Below, one piece after another: positions 7,964-16,852 of a DNA stretch of 64,000 bases. The notes under the pieces were generated by a model, which saw only the letters and a program-made list of their open reading frames with translations, did not search any database and was not told the DNA's origin. Every line of letters starts with the position of its first letter. Position 1 is the first letter of the stretch. The position numbers and the translations under genes are program-made. The DNA comes from Sulfitobacter sp. CW3 (GTDB taxonomy: Bacteria; Pseudomonadota; Alphaproteobacteria; Rhodobacterales; Rhodobacteraceae): the NCBI RefSeq assembly GCF_019392245.1, contig NZ_JAHXRL010000007.1:1-64000 (forward strand), in the 5' to 3' direction.

Positions 7964-9654
7964 CCCAAGATATTGACCCGATCACCCTCGCGGTTCTGGC
8001 CGGACGGATGGAACAGATTGCAGACGAAATGGATGCAACCCTGTTTCGCGCGGCCTTTAACCCCATTATTGCCGAAGCACATGATGCTTCGCACGGCCTG
8101 TATCACGCAGTTTCCGGCGATACGTTGGTACAGGGCAAGTCAGGGCTGCCGATCTTTGTCGGGGTCATGTCCTTTGCCGTAAAGGCCGTGATCGACAAAG
8201 CCGCTGAAAACGGTGATCTGGAAGACGGCGATATCTATATCTTTAACGACGCCCATCTTGGCGGTACGCATCTCAGCGATATGCGCCTTGTTAGACCCTA
8301 TTTTCACGACGGAAAGCTGTTTTGCTACCTCGCCTCTGTCGGCCATTGGCATGACGTGGGCGGCGCTGTGCCGGGCAACTATAACCCCGCCGCGACCGAT
8401 GCATTTCAGGAGGCGTTTGTTCTGCCCCCTGTCCGTTTGGCCAAGGCGGGAACGATCCAAACCGACATCATCGATATCCTGATGCGCAACACCCGTCTGC
8501 CGCAGTCTGCGCAGGGCGACCTGAACGGCCAACTTGGCGCGCTTGATCTGGGTGTTAAACGGCTCAACGAACTGCTTTCCGAATATGGTGCCGACACCGT
8601 GCGCGCCGCGCTCGACGCGCTTGGCGACCGGGCCGAGGTTCTGATGCGATCAGAGCTGACGGACCTGCCCGATGGCCGTTGGGAGGCCGAGGATTTCCTC
8701 GATAACGACGGTATCACCGATACCCCCCTCAAGATCAAAGTCGCGCTCGAGATCAGCGGCGACACCATGACGCTGGATTTCGCAGGCACCGCCGATCGCT
8801 GCGCGGGGCCCGTGAATATCGCGCTGCCCACCGCCGTCGCGACCGCCTATGTCGCAATCAAACATATCTTTCCCAGCTTGCCGGCAAACGCCGGTGTGAT
8901 GCGCCCGATTGATGTGAAGATCCCTGAGGGCTCGTTGCTCTCTGCCCCCTTCCCTGCCCCGGTTGGTGGTTATACAGAGACTATTTTGCGCATGATCGAC
9001 GTGATTTTCGCTGCGGCATCAAACGCGGCACCCGACCGCGTGGTGGCCAACGCTTATGGCACGATCAACGCTCTTTCCATCTCGGGCAAGCGCGCGAACG
9101 GGCAACCTTGGGTGATGTTCAGCTTTTACGGCGGCGGCCATGGCGGATCGATTGAAACAGACGGCCTGAACCACGGCAACGCACCCATTTCCACCGCAAC
9201 AATCCCCCCGATGGAGATCCTCGAGGCCGCATATCCTATCATGTTCAAACAATGGGCGCTGCGCCCCGACAGCGCGGGCGCAGGAACGCATCGCGGCGGC
9301 ATGGGTGCCACCTACGAGATCGAAGTGCTTGAGGAATCCGCGACCGCCTTTCTGTTTGGCGAACGTGGCCGCTTTGCGCCCAAGGGGGCGGCGGGCGGCG
9401 GTGATGCGGCTATGAACGTGTTTGCCTATGAACAGGACGATGGCTGGCATAACCCGCCCATGGCCTCGAAAATGGTAGGAATCAAACTGCAACGCGGCCA
9501 ATCCGTACGGCTCGATACTCCTGGCGGTGGTGGTTATGGCCCCGCTGCGGGCCGTGCCCCAGCCGATGTTGCGCGTGATGTCGCAGGCGGGTTGCTCACC
9601 GACACATACGCCACAGAAACCTACGGCCCCGCATGGAAAGAGATCTCGCTATGA
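7960..9654 (+). CDS. hyuB: Hydantoinase B / 5-oxoprolinase beta-type subunit (HyuB family)
   Basis: 564 residues, usual HyuB size. Family blocks are [37 protein letters not shown] at the N-terminus (partly cited by its first part), [13 protein letters not shown], and the glycine-rich [12 protein letters not shown] near the C-terminus. HyuB partners HyuA in ATP-dependent opening of cyclic amides (5-oxoproline, N-methylhydantoin) or, in some relatives, ketone carboxylation. ATGA overlaps join it to the genes on both sides. Substrate specificity is not readable from the sequence. Confidence 0.9.
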   Translation: MTQDIDPITLAVLAGRMEQIADEMDATLFRAAFNPIIAEAHDASHGLYHAVSGDTLVQGKSGLPIFVGVMSFAVKAVIDKAAENGDLEDGDIYIFNDAHLGGTHLSDMRLVRPYFHDGKLFCYLASVGHWHDVGGAVPGNYNPAATDAFQEAFVLPPVRLAKAGTIQTDIIDILMRNTRLPQSAQGDLNGQLGALDLGVKRLNELLSEYGADTVRAALDALGDRAEVLMRSELTDLPDGRWEAEDFLDNDGITDTPLKIKVALEISGDTMTLDFAGTADRCAGPVNIALPTAVATAYVAIKHIFPSLPANAGVMRPIDVKIPEGSLLSAPFPAPVGGYTETILRMIDVIFAAASNAAPDRVVANAYGTINALSISGKRANGQPWVMFSFYGGGHGGSIETDGLNHGNAPISTATIPPMEILEAAYPIMFKQWALRPDSAGAGTHRGGMGATYEIEVLEESATAFLFGERGRFAPKGAAGGGDAAMNVFAYEQDDGWHNPPMASKMVGIKLQRGQSVRLDTPGGGGYGPAAGRAPADVARDVAGGLLTDTYATETYGPAWKEISL

Positions 9655-11717
9655 CCAGTACCAACCGCATGATCGGCGTCGATGTCGGCGGCACATTCAC
9701 CGATATTTTCGTTCTGGACGAAGCGACCGGCATCGCCGAGGTCGCCAAAGTACCCACTTCGCGCCCCGATCAGTCTGGCGGGTTCCTCAGCGGGATCAGC
9801 CAGCGTGTTGATGATTTATCGACCGTTTCGGTCGTTGTTCACGGCACCACTGCAGGTACCAACGCCCTGCTCGAACGCAAAGGGGCTAAAATTGGGGTCA
9901 TCACCACGATGGGCCTGCGCGACGTGCTGGAAATGCGCCGCCGTGACCGGCCTCGTACGTGGGGGCTGCGCGGTGATTTCACCCCCGTGGTGGACCGTGC
10001 CCTCCGCCTTGAGGTGCCAGAGCGTACTCTTGCTGATGGCACCATCAGGACGCCCGTTGATCTGGATGCCGTGCGTCAAGCTGCCCAGCAGTTGATCGAC
10101 GACGGCTGCCTTGCCTGTGCGATCCTGTTTGCAAACAGCTATGCGAATGCCGAAAACGAGCGTCTCGCCGTCGAAGCCGTGCGCGAGATTTGGCCAAACG
10201 CGCATGTGTCCGCCTCCTCCGAGATTCTGCCAGAGATCCGCGAATTTGAACGGTTTTCCACCACGGCGCTAAATGCCTACCTCCAACCCGAGGTTTCAGG
10301 CTACTTGGCCCGGTTAGAGACTGCTTTAAAGGCCGGTGGCTTTGCCGGTGAATTCATGATCGTTCAGTCAAACGGTGGTGTCATGGATGTGGATACCGCA
10401 GCAAAACTTCCCGTACGCACCGCGCTATCTGGCCCTGCGGCGGGTGTGATCGCGGCGGGGTACATCGCACAAGCAGCCGGCTATCCCGATGTCATCACTG
10501 GCGACATGGGCGGCACGTCATTTGACGTCAGCCTGATCGCCAAAGGGCAGTCGATGCTGTCGCCGCAAACCTCAATCGACTTCGGTATGGTTGTCCGGTC
10601 ACCGATGATCGAGATCACCACCATCGGTGCCGGTGGCGGCTCCATCGCATGGGTTGATAAGGGCGGTCTGCTGAACATTGGCCCCGAAAGCGCCGGATCA
10701 ACCCCCGGTCCCGTCGCCTATGGCCAAGGCAATACGCGCCCAACCGTCACTGATGCCAACGTGGTTTTGGGCCGTATTGACCCCGACAACCCGATTGGCG
10801 GCAAGCTGGACCGTCTGGATGTCGAAGCAGCCAAGGCAGCTATTCTTGAACATGTCGGTAAACCCCTGAACCTTGATGCCCTTCAGGCCGCCGAGGCGAT
10901 CCTGCGGGTTGCCAACAGCCGCATGGCCGGTGCGCTTCGATTAGTCTCTATTGAACGGGGTTTCGACCCTAAACGCTTTGCCTTTATGCCATTTGGCGGT
11001 GGCGGAGCGTTACATTCAGGTGCCATGATGAACGAGGTCGGGTTGGCCAGATCCATCGTGCCCCGCTATCCCGGCGTGACATCTGCGATGGGCTGCGTGA
11101 TCGCGGATATGCGGCAGGATTTCGTGCAAACAATCAACGCGACGCTTTCGGGCATCGACTTGCCAAGCCTGACCGCCTTTATGCAAGCACATGTGGATAG
11201 CGGCCTTGCCACCCTCGATGCGTCCCGCACCCATTTTGAAGGGCGCGACACCGAGTTTACCCTTGATATGGCCTATCTCGGGCAGACGCATACTGTGTCG
11301 GTACCCCTGCCCGTCACGTTGACGAACGGAACGGTGACGCCGCCAACGGAACAAGACATCGCTGACGCGTTTGATTCCGCATACCGCGCGGCCTATGGCA
11401 GATTGCTTGAAAACGGCACAAGACGGGTCATCAATCTGCGTTCGGCTATAACAGGCCGGCGGCCCCGTTTTGATCTGGCCACCCTGGCCCCAAAAGGCGG
11501 CAGTGTTGATGCCGCGTTCAAAGGTGTGCGTCAGGTGCATTTTGGGGATAGCTGGTATGAAACAATGCTATACAATCGCTTGGAACTGCCCGTGGGGGCG
11601 GAAATCGCGGGTCCTGCCATTCTTGAACAGCCCGATACAACCGTGCTGATTGAACCCGGTCTGGTGGGCAAAGTTGACGCATACGGGAACACACTGATCG
11701 AAAGGGCCGCTGAATGA
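9651..11717 (+). CDS. hyuA: Hydantoinase A / 5-oxoprolinase alpha-type subunit (HyuA family)
   Basis: 688 residues from the ATG at 9651, which overlaps the hyuB stop (ATGA); an in-frame ATG at 9633 is possible but less likely. The N-terminus IGVDVGGTFTDIFVLDE is the actin-like ATPase phosphate-binding block. VVHGTTAGTNALLERKGAKIG, DMGGTSFDVSLI and AFMPFGGGGALHSGAM are strong HyuA blocks. It supplies ATP-driven activation of the amide or lactam for the HyuAB complex in the cytoplasm. Overlap with the next gene is again 4 bases. Confidence 0.93.
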   Translation: MTSTNRMIGVDVGGTFTDIFVLDEATGIAEVAKVPTSRPDQSGGFLSGISQRVDDLSTVSVVVHGTTAGTNALLERKGAKIGVITTMGLRDVLEMRRRDRPRTWGLRGDFTPVVDRALRLEVPERTLADGTIRTPVDLDAVRQAAQQLIDDGCLACAILFANSYANAENERLAVEAVREIWPNAHVSASSEILPEIREFERFSTTALNAYLQPEVSGYLARLETALKAGGFAGEFMIVQSNGGVMDVDTAAKLPVRTALSGPAAGVIAAGYIAQAAGYPDVITGDMGGTSFDVSLIAKGQSMLSPQTSIDFGMVVRSPMIEITTIGAGGGSIAWVDKGGLLNIGPESAGSTPGPVAYGQGNTRPTVTDANVVLGRIDPDNPIGGKLDRLDVEAAKAAILEHVGKPLNLDALQAAEAILRVANSRMAGALRLVSIERGFDPKRFAFMPFGGGGALHSGAMMNEVGLARSIVPRYPGVTSAMGCVIADMRQDFVQTINATLSGIDLPSLTAFMQAHVDSGLATLDASRTHFEGRDTEFTLDMAYLGQTHTVSVPLPVTLTNGTVTPPTEQDIADAFDSAYRAAYGRLLENGTRRVINLRSAITGRRPRFDLATLAPKGGSVDAAFKGVRQVHFGDSWYETMLYNRLELPVGAEIAGPAILEQPDTTVLIEPGLVGKVDAYGNTLIERAAE

Positions 11718-12316
11718 CCCCCTCATCAACCGCTTTGTTGACCATTGACCTTCAAAACGACTTTTTGCACCCGGATGGTGCCTATGGCCGTGCGGGTCAG
11801 GGTGCCGATAGCATTCTTGCCCTGCCAGACCGCATCGCGCCCCTAAAACAGGCTCTAACCCACGCCGGAGGGACGTATATCTCGGCTCAGTTCACGCTGG
11901 TTCCCGGCAGGGATGACGCACCTTTGATCGCCGCACATCTGAAAAAGCTGCGTCCGTTTCTAACTAAGGGTGATTTCGCCCCGGGCAAGTTTGGCCATGC
12001 TTTGGTCGATACCCTCGCCCCCGCTGATTTTACCATCGAAAAGGTCGCCTATTCCGCCTTTTATCAAACCCGGCTTGAATACATCCTGCGGGCGATGAAG
12101 ATTGATACGTTGATTATCGGCGGCATCGTCACAAATGGCGGCGTTGCCAGCACCGTGCGTGACGCCCATCTGCGCGATATTCATACGATCCTTTTATCCG
12201 ACGGCTGCGCTGCATTTAACGAAGATGTACATGACGCAACGCTAAAATCGCTTGGTTCAGTGACTGAAATCATGACATGTGCCGGTGCCACCGAAATGAT
12301 TGGAAATGCGACATGA
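11714..12316 (+). CDS. Isochorismatase-fold hydrolase lacking the usual nucleophilic cysteine
   Basis: 200 residues with the family fold: LLTIDLQNDFL (catalytic Asp12), FTIEKVAYSAFYQT (Lys110) and the third block GIVTNGGVASTVRDA. Amidohydrolase members carry the nucleophilic Cys in that block; here the aligned residue is Gly143. True isochorismatases also lack this Cys and hydrolyse vinyl ethers without a covalent intermediate. So the protein is either a hydrolase of that non-covalent type or catalytically changed, and it should not be called an amidase by default. It overlaps both neighbours by 4 bases within the HyuAB-lyase operon. Confidence 0.87.
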   Translation: MTPSSTALLTIDLQNDFLHPDGAYGRAGQGADSILALPDRIAPLKQALTHAGGTYISAQFTLVPGRDDAPLIAAHLKKLRPFLTKGDFAPGKFGHALVDTLAPADFTIEKVAYSAFYQTRLEYILRAMKIDTLIIGGIVTNGGVASTVRDAHLRDIHTILLSDGCAAFNEDVHDATLKSLGSVTEIMTCAGATEMIGNAT

Positions 12317-13173
12317 CCCTTCGCAAGCGGCTAACCGCCCCCGATATCCTGGTCGCTCCGGGTGTCTATGACGGGCTGACCGCAGCCCTCGCCACCGATG
12401 CGGGGTTCGAGGCGCTGTATCTGTCCGGCGCGGCCGTTGCCTATACCCGTTTGGGGCGGCCCGATATCGGGCTAAGCACCGCATCGGAAATGACCGATAC
12501 GATGGCCCTGATTGCCGATCGAACAGATTTGCCGGTTATCATGGATGCAGACACCGGTTTCGGGAATGCCTTGAACGCCCGACGCACCATGCAAAGCTAT
12601 GAGCGCGCCGGTGCATCTGCCCTGCAGGTCGAGGATCAAACATATCCCAAGAAATGCGGCCACCTTTCTGACAAGGCATTGATTAAAAAGGATGAAATGT
12701 GCGGAAAGATCGCAGCCATGGCAGATGCACGGCGACATGACACGCTGATCATCGCCCGCACTGACGCGATCGCCGTCGAAGGCTTTGATGCCGCGATTGA
12801 CCGCGCGGGCAGCTATATTGATGCAGGTGCCGACGTGTTGTTTATCGAGGCCCCGCGCGACAGCTCAGAGCTGTCGAAGATCGCGGATACGTTCAAGGGG
12901 CGGGTGCCGCTGCTGGTCAATATGGTCGAAGGCGGCGCGACGCCCATATCGTCGGCAACGACCCTTCAAGAGATGGGTTTTGATATCGTTATCTTCCCCG
13001 GTGGCATTGTCCGCGCCTTGGCCAAAACAGCGCATGATTACTATGTCAGCCTGAGAAAAGCAGGCTCTAACAAGCCGTTTTCGGACAGAATGCATGATTT
13101 CGACAGCTTGAATGCGGCGATCGGCACACCCGAAATGCTGGCCATGGGAAAGAAATTCGATGGCAACACCTGA
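12313..13173 (+). CDS. Isocitrate lyase / PEP mutase superfamily C-C lyase
   Basis: 286 residues from the ATG at 12313 (overlaps the previous stop; an upstream in-frame ATG at 12277 lies inside the isochorismatase-like gene). The signature KKCGH is at 113-117 and the Mg-binding block MDADTGFGN at about 77-85. Members cleave 2-methylisocitrate, 2,3-dimethylmalate or oxaloacetate, or make phosphonates. In this operon, beside a LeuCD-type dehydratase, cleavage of a (methyl)malate-type acid into pyruvate and a short acid is a reasonable guess. Phosphonate mutase is less likely because no phosphonate genes are near. Confidence 0.88.
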   Translation: MTLRKRLTAPDILVAPGVYDGLTAALATDAGFEALYLSGAAVAYTRLGRPDIGLSTASEMTDTMALIADRTDLPVIMDADTGFGNALNARRTMQSYERAGASALQVEDQTYPKKCGHLSDKALIKKDEMCGKIAAMADARRHDTLIIARTDAIAVEGFDAAIDRAGSYIDAGADVLFIEAPRDSSELSKIADTFKGRVPLLVNMVEGGATPISSATTLQEMGFDIVIFPGGIVRALAKTAHDYYVSLRKAGSNKPFSDRMHDFDSLNAAIGTPEMLAMGKKFDGNT

Positions 13174-14527
13174 CGTCGCAGCGCCACCGGACAGTTTTGA
13201 GCTAGAGGTTGAAACCCTTATCATCGGTGCGGGCGCATGCGGCTTGGTCGCAGCCCTCGCCGCGCACGAGGCCGGGCAAGACGTTCTGCTGATCGAGGCC
13301 GATGCAGTGCCGTCCGGGTCAACAGCGCTGAGCGCCGGCCTCATCCCGGCACCGGGGACCCGTTTTCAAAGCGACGCGCATATCCAAGACAATGCAGATC
13401 TTTTCGCGCAAGACATCCAAACCAAAGCGCATGGCGAAAATGATGCAGATCTAGTTCAGGTGATGGCCGATACCGCCGGGCCCGTGATTGAATGGCTTGC
13501 CGATACACACGCCCTGCCCTTTTCGCTGGTCACCGATTTTGATTACCCCGGTCACAGCCGCCGCCGTATGCATGGCCTGCCCTCACGCTCTGGCAGGGAA
13601 TTGATTGATGCGTTGCGATCACGAGTCGAAGCACTGGATATCCCCCTGATCTGCGACAGACGCGCGACGCGGCTGTTTGCACAGGATGCACGGCTTGCCG
13701 GCGCGCAGCTAACGTTACCCGATGGCAGCACTGAAACGGTCGGCTGTGACCGTCTGATCCTTGCCTGTAACGGCTTTGGCGGCAATCGCGGGATGGTTTC
13801 GGAACATATGGCCGAGATCGACAATGCCGTTTGGTTTGGCCATGACGGCAACCGGGGCGAGGCAGTGCAGTGGGGTGACGCATTGGGGGCTAAAACGCGG
13901 CACCTAGGGGCCTATCAAGGTCACGGCAATGTTGCCCACCCGCATGGCATTTTGATCACCTGGGCCACCGTTACAGAGGGCGGCGTGCAGGTAAATGCCC
14001 ACGGCAACCGTTTCTGGAACGAAGCCCAAGGGTATTCCGAGGCCGCACGGGCCGTATTGGCGCAGTCGGATGGCGTTGCGTGGGTCGTATTTGACGCGCG
14101 GATCGCCGACATTGCCCGCCAGTTCGAGGATTTCAAGAACGCCGAGAGCCAAGGTGCGGTGATCACCGGTGACACGTTCGAAACACTGGCAGCAAAGGCC
14201 GGACTGCCCGCAGATGCCGTGGTAAAAACGATGTCTGATATCCCCACGGATGGCCGTGACGCTTTTGGCCGCGTATGGGACACCCCTGCCCTCTCCCCGC
14301 CGTTCTGCGCGGTCAAGGTGACTGGCGCGCTGTTCCACACGCAGGGCGGCCTTGAGGTTGACCCTAGCACGGCAAAGGTGCGCAGGGCGGCGGGTGGTGC
14401 ATTCGACAATCTATACGCCGCTGGTGGGGCCGCTTGCGGGGTCTCGGGCAAGGGCGACAGCGGCTATCTGTCTGGGAACGGCCTGCTGGCGGCCGTCACC
14501 TTGGGCTTCATCGCGGGGCGCGGTTAA
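13160..14527 (+). CDS. FAD-dependent oxidoreductase, fumarate reductase/flavocytochrome c-like
   Basis: 455 residues from the ATG at 13160, overlapping the lyase by 14 bases. The dinucleotide-binding motif GAGACG is at 23-28, followed by LLIEADAVPSGSTALSAG, as in fumarate reductase and 3-ketosteroid dehydrogenase-like flavoproteins. The C-terminal flavin-binding block NLYAAGGAACGVSGKGDSGY, then LSGNGLLAA, is intact. Such enzymes reduce or introduce C-C double bonds next to a carboxylate or carbonyl. It ends the rightward arm, about 150 bases before the IS6 element. Confidence 0.88.
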   Translation: MATPDVAAPPDSFELEVETLIIGAGACGLVAALAAHEAGQDVLLIEADAVPSGSTALSAGLIPAPGTRFQSDAHIQDNADLFAQDIQTKAHGENDADLVQVMADTAGPVIEWLADTHALPFSLVTDFDYPGHSRRRMHGLPSRSGRELIDALRSRVEALDIPLICDRRATRLFAQDARLAGAQLTLPDGSTETVGCDRLILACNGFGGNRGMVSEHMAEIDNAVWFGHDGNRGEAVQWGDALGAKTRHLGAYQGHGNVAHPHGILITWATVTEGGVQVNAHGNRFWNEAQGYSEAARAVLAQSDGVAWVVFDARIADIARQFEDFKNAESQGAVITGDTFETLAAKAGLPADAVVKTMSDIPTDGRDAFGRVWDTPALSPPFCAVKVTGALFHTQGGLEVDPSTAKVRRAAGGAFDNLYAAGGAACGVSGKGDSGYLSGNGLLAAVTLGFIAGRG

Positions 14528-14677
14528 CCTTTTTCCAGCGTCTCGCGAATATCCTGCATGATCGCTTCGATCATGTCGGTCGACGTGCCTTTGCCGCTGA
14601 TGCGGATAAGAAACCCCTTGTCGTCCAGCTCGCGCTTGAGAGTCACGCCCGTCGCTGTAACAAGCGTGTCTTTGCCC
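14524..14677 (-). pseudogene. C-terminal fragment of a ParB-like partition protein, cut by IS6 element
   Basis: About 50 codons (PGKDTLVTATGVTLKREL to the end ETLEKG) read leftward out of the IS end at 14678. Its build (short beta strands, TATGVTLKRELDDKG, then a helix MIEAIMQDIRETLEKG) parallels the C-terminus of the intact ParB at 15788-16852 (VTARQGEVRLVSEVDF, then LEEAVRAFEEALKGG). I infer the tail of a second ParB-like gene whose front was lost at the IS insertion or by IS-mediated deletion. The stop overlaps the flavoprotein stop in opposite orientation. An uncharacterised small gene remains possible. Confidence 0.5.
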
Positions 14678-15505
14678 GGTTCTGTCGCAAATTTTTTTGA
14701 CGATTGAAGGCGGCCGTTGTGCGGACGCAATTATGCTGCGAGCGCCCCAAACTGCTGGAATGCGGTGAGCCCGATGGCGTCGAGTTGCCCCTTTCGGATC
14801 ATGTGTGCAGTCTCGATCCCAGCCAATGTTGCGTCGGCCGAGTGCAAGGCCTTGAAGCCAAGCATAGGGCGCGTGATCCGCTTTATGAAACGGTGATCCT
14901 GTTCCATGATGTTGTTAAGGTATTTGACTTGGAGGATCTTGATGGTGTTCCCTGAGTTCGTGAACTTCAGGATGACGTTGACACATTGCAGGCCTGCCAG
15001 GTTAGCGCCGCTCTTGTCGATGACGACCCGATCCGGCACACCATTGGTGCCAATTGCCCGCTTGAAATACCGCCGCGCTGCAGCCTTGTCGCGACGTTCA
15101 GAGAGCATGAAATCAAGGGTTTTTCCTGTCTTGTCGACGGCTCTGTAATAGTAGGTCCATTTTCCTTTAACCTTAATGTACGTTTCATCCATGCGCCAAG
15201 ATACGGCAGTCGGCCGCTTTCGCGCTTGGGCAGTCGCGGCGATCAACGGCGCATACTTTACTACCCAACGGTGCAGGGTAGCATGGTCCACCTCGCCCCC
15301 GCGCTCGACCATGATTTCCTCCAGATCACGATAGGAAACAGCAGATCGCACATAGAAAAACACAGCGTATAGGATGACAGGTTTGGGATAGTGGCTGCCT
15401 TTGAACTTAATCGTCACGGTCTGATACCCGCCCGCCAATTCAAAAAGCGGCGTCTATCACAGCTTGGCGAGCAGGCCCATATTCCAAAAAGTTTGCGACA
15501 GAACC
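14678..15505 (-). mobile_element. IS6-family insertion sequence (copy 1)
   Basis: 828 bp bounded by terminal inverted repeats that begin GGTTCTGTCGCAAA and match at 19 of the first 20 bases. The element holds one transposase gene. The 8 bases outside the ends are CTTTGCCC and ATCTAAAG, so there is no 8-bp target duplication, which IS6 elements normally make. That suggests recombination, a cointegrate or an adjacent deletion at this copy. Confidence 0.9.
14731..15438 (-). CDS. IS6-family transposase (copy 1)
   Basis: 235 residues, full length. The DDE catalytic residues are seen in WRMDETYIKVKG, RVVIDKSGAN and NIMEQDHRFIKR. FYVRSAVSYRDLEEIM is the N-terminal HTH block typical of IS6/IS26 transposases. 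The frame is intact, so the element could be active. Unlike copy 2 at 47735, its protein and its ends belong to a different subgroup. Confidence 0.95.
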   Translation of the reverse strand: MAGGYQTVTIKFKGSHYPKPVILYAVFFYVRSAVSYRDLEEIMVERGGEVDHATLHRWVVKYAPLIAATAQARKRPTAVSWRMDETYIKVKGKWTYYYRAVDKTGKTLDFMLSERRDKAAARRYFKRAIGTNGVPDRVVIDKSGANLAGLQCVNVILKFTNSGNTIKILQVKYLNNIMEQDHRFIKRITRPMLGFKALHSADATLAGIETAHMIRKGQLDAIGLTAFQQFGALAA

Positions 15506-15787
15506 ATCTAAAGAGTGTCGCCTAGTTTTTGGGCGCTCGGATGGCGGCAAGTCTCAACACTCGAAGAACTCCACCAAATACGGCATTTAATATTATAATT
15601 CAATTAGTTAGAGGAAATTCACGGCGATCTGCCCGCGGGTACGTCACCGCAATAGCGCTAACGGCGATATAGGCTCTAATTGGCAGGTTAGAGCCTATAT
15701 CTGAGCTGGGCTGAAGTCGGCGCGGCACCCCACCCCGGTTACCCATGGGTAACCATCAAGGCGGGTTACCCATGGGTAACCGTCTGG
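15506..15787. other. Non-coding partition region between IS6 and parB
   Basis: No gene seen. The stretch holds an AT-rich patch (about 15575-15610), a 14-bp perfect inverted repeat (15666-15701) and two perfect 18-bp palindromes that end at the parB stop codon. It lies downstream of parA-parB and is the likely centromere region of the replicon. Confidence 0.6.
15666..15701 (-). terminator. 14-bp perfect inverted repeat downstream of parB
   Basis: GATATAGGCTCTAA and TTAGAGCCTATATC form a perfect stem with an 8-base loop, 87 bases past the parB stop. It lacks a T-run, so it may be a 3' stem for the parAB message or a protein-binding site of the partition region. Confidence 0.45.
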
Positions 15788-15792
15788 TTACC
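15737..15792. repeat. parS: Candidate parS centromere: two perfect 18-bp palindromes plus a half site
   Basis: GGTTACCCATGGGTAACC occurs at 15737-15754 and 15764-15781, each a perfect palindrome, 27 bases apart centre to centre. A half site GGTTACC follows at 15786-15792, overlapping the parB stop codon. ParB proteins bind palindromes of this size, and Roseobacter plasmids carry replicon-specific palindromes as anchors and incompatibility determinants. Position beside parB makes this the best parS candidate. Confidence 0.75.
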
Positions 15793-16852
15793 GAATACGC
15801 GGCCCGCCCTTTAATGCTTCCTCAAAGGCGCGGACCGCTTCTTCAAGCTGCTTCTTGGGCATCGTCGCAAAGTCGACTTCGCTGACCAGCCGGACTTCTC
15901 CTTGGCGCGCGGTCACCTTGGTTTCGCCAACAAAAAACTCGAACTTCTGCTTTGGCTCTGACCGGGGTTGTGCCTTGCCGCCCGCCTTGTGCGACCCGTC
16001 AATGAATTCCTTCAGCGCCTCGTTTTGCGCCTCAGCAGACCCGCACCCTGCCAGACGTTCGCGCAGACTTTCCGCTTGATCTGGAGACTGTAAGGCACGT
16101 GCAGCATCGACGCCCAAATTGCGTGAAACGGCCTTGGGCCACTTCAGGCTGTCGCCAAGCGCGCTAAGCAAAAACACAAAGCTTTTGATGTAGGATCGTT
16201 TGGTTTTATGCAGCGCGCTATACAGCTGGCTGACCAGCTCCGCCGGATCCACCTCGGCCACGTTTTCATCTTTCGATGCGGTGATCGCGACCTGTGCCAT
16301 CTCGGCAAAGGACAGGTCTTCGCGCACAACGTTTTCTTCAACCATGTCCACATAGCGCGAGATGCGATCATCGTTCCCGGATTCAATACGCGCGGTGATT
16401 GTGCTGAAACGATCATCTCTGGTCTCAGCGAAAAGCTGTGAAAGCGCAGTAAATCGGCGCCAGCCTTTTTTCAGCTGATAACGGCCGTTCGGCCCGACAT
16501 AGACCTCAACCGGTTCACGCTGGCCACGTTCGCGAATCGAGGATTTCAGCTCTTCCATCTCGTCGGACTGGGCGACCTCCTCGAGGGCAAGCCTGTCGCG
16601 CGGCAGGTCATCGGTGAATATTTCGGCAAGGGGAATCTGGTACAGAACCCGCCCTTCCTCTTGGGCCTGACGGAATGTTTTTGCGTCATCGGCATTGCGG
16701 CGCCGCTGTTCAATCTTGGCCTCTGTCGCCTCTTGCAGGTTTTCGGCCACGTCACGCACAGCAGCCCCCATGGGACCTGGTTCGCGCGTCCGGCGCTTGA
16801 CCGGGGCGGTTGGCTCAACAGGTGCAAATCCGAATTTGTTTTTACCACTCAT
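15788..16852 (-). CDS. parB: ParB-family plasmid partition protein
   Basis: 354 residues. IPLAEIFTDDLPRDR, then LKSSIRERGQREPVEVYVG and YQLKKGWRRFTALSQLF form the ParB N-terminal nuclease-like/CTPase fold, and LSFAEMAQVAITASKD starts the HTH region; the C-terminal helix LEEAVRAFEEALKGG is a likely dimerisation element. It binds parS, loads with CTP in well-studied relatives, and is moved by ParA. The start overlaps parA by 4 bases. Intact, unlike the fragment at 14524. Confidence 0.92.
   Translation of the reverse strand: MSGKNKFGFAPVEPTAPVKRRTREPGPMGAAVRDVAENLQEATEAKIEQRRRNADDAKTFRQAQEEGRVLYQIPLAEIFTDDLPRDRLALEEVAQSDEMEELKSSIRERGQREPVEVYVGPNGRYQLKKGWRRFTALSQLFAETRDDRFSTITARIESGNDDRISRYVDMVEENVVREDLSFAEMAQVAITASKDENVAEVDPAELVSQLYSALHKTKRSYIKSFVFLLSALGDSLKWPKAVSRNLGVDAARALQSPDQAESLRERLAGCGSAEAQNEALKEFIDGSHKAGGKAQPRSEPKQKFEFFVGETKVTARQGEVRLVSEVDFATMPKKQLEEAVRAFEEALKGGPRIR

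Noticed and set aside
12277..12312. N-terminal extension of the lyase
   Set aside because: Lies inside the isochorismatase-like gene; the ATGA-coupled start at 12313 matches the family N-terminus.
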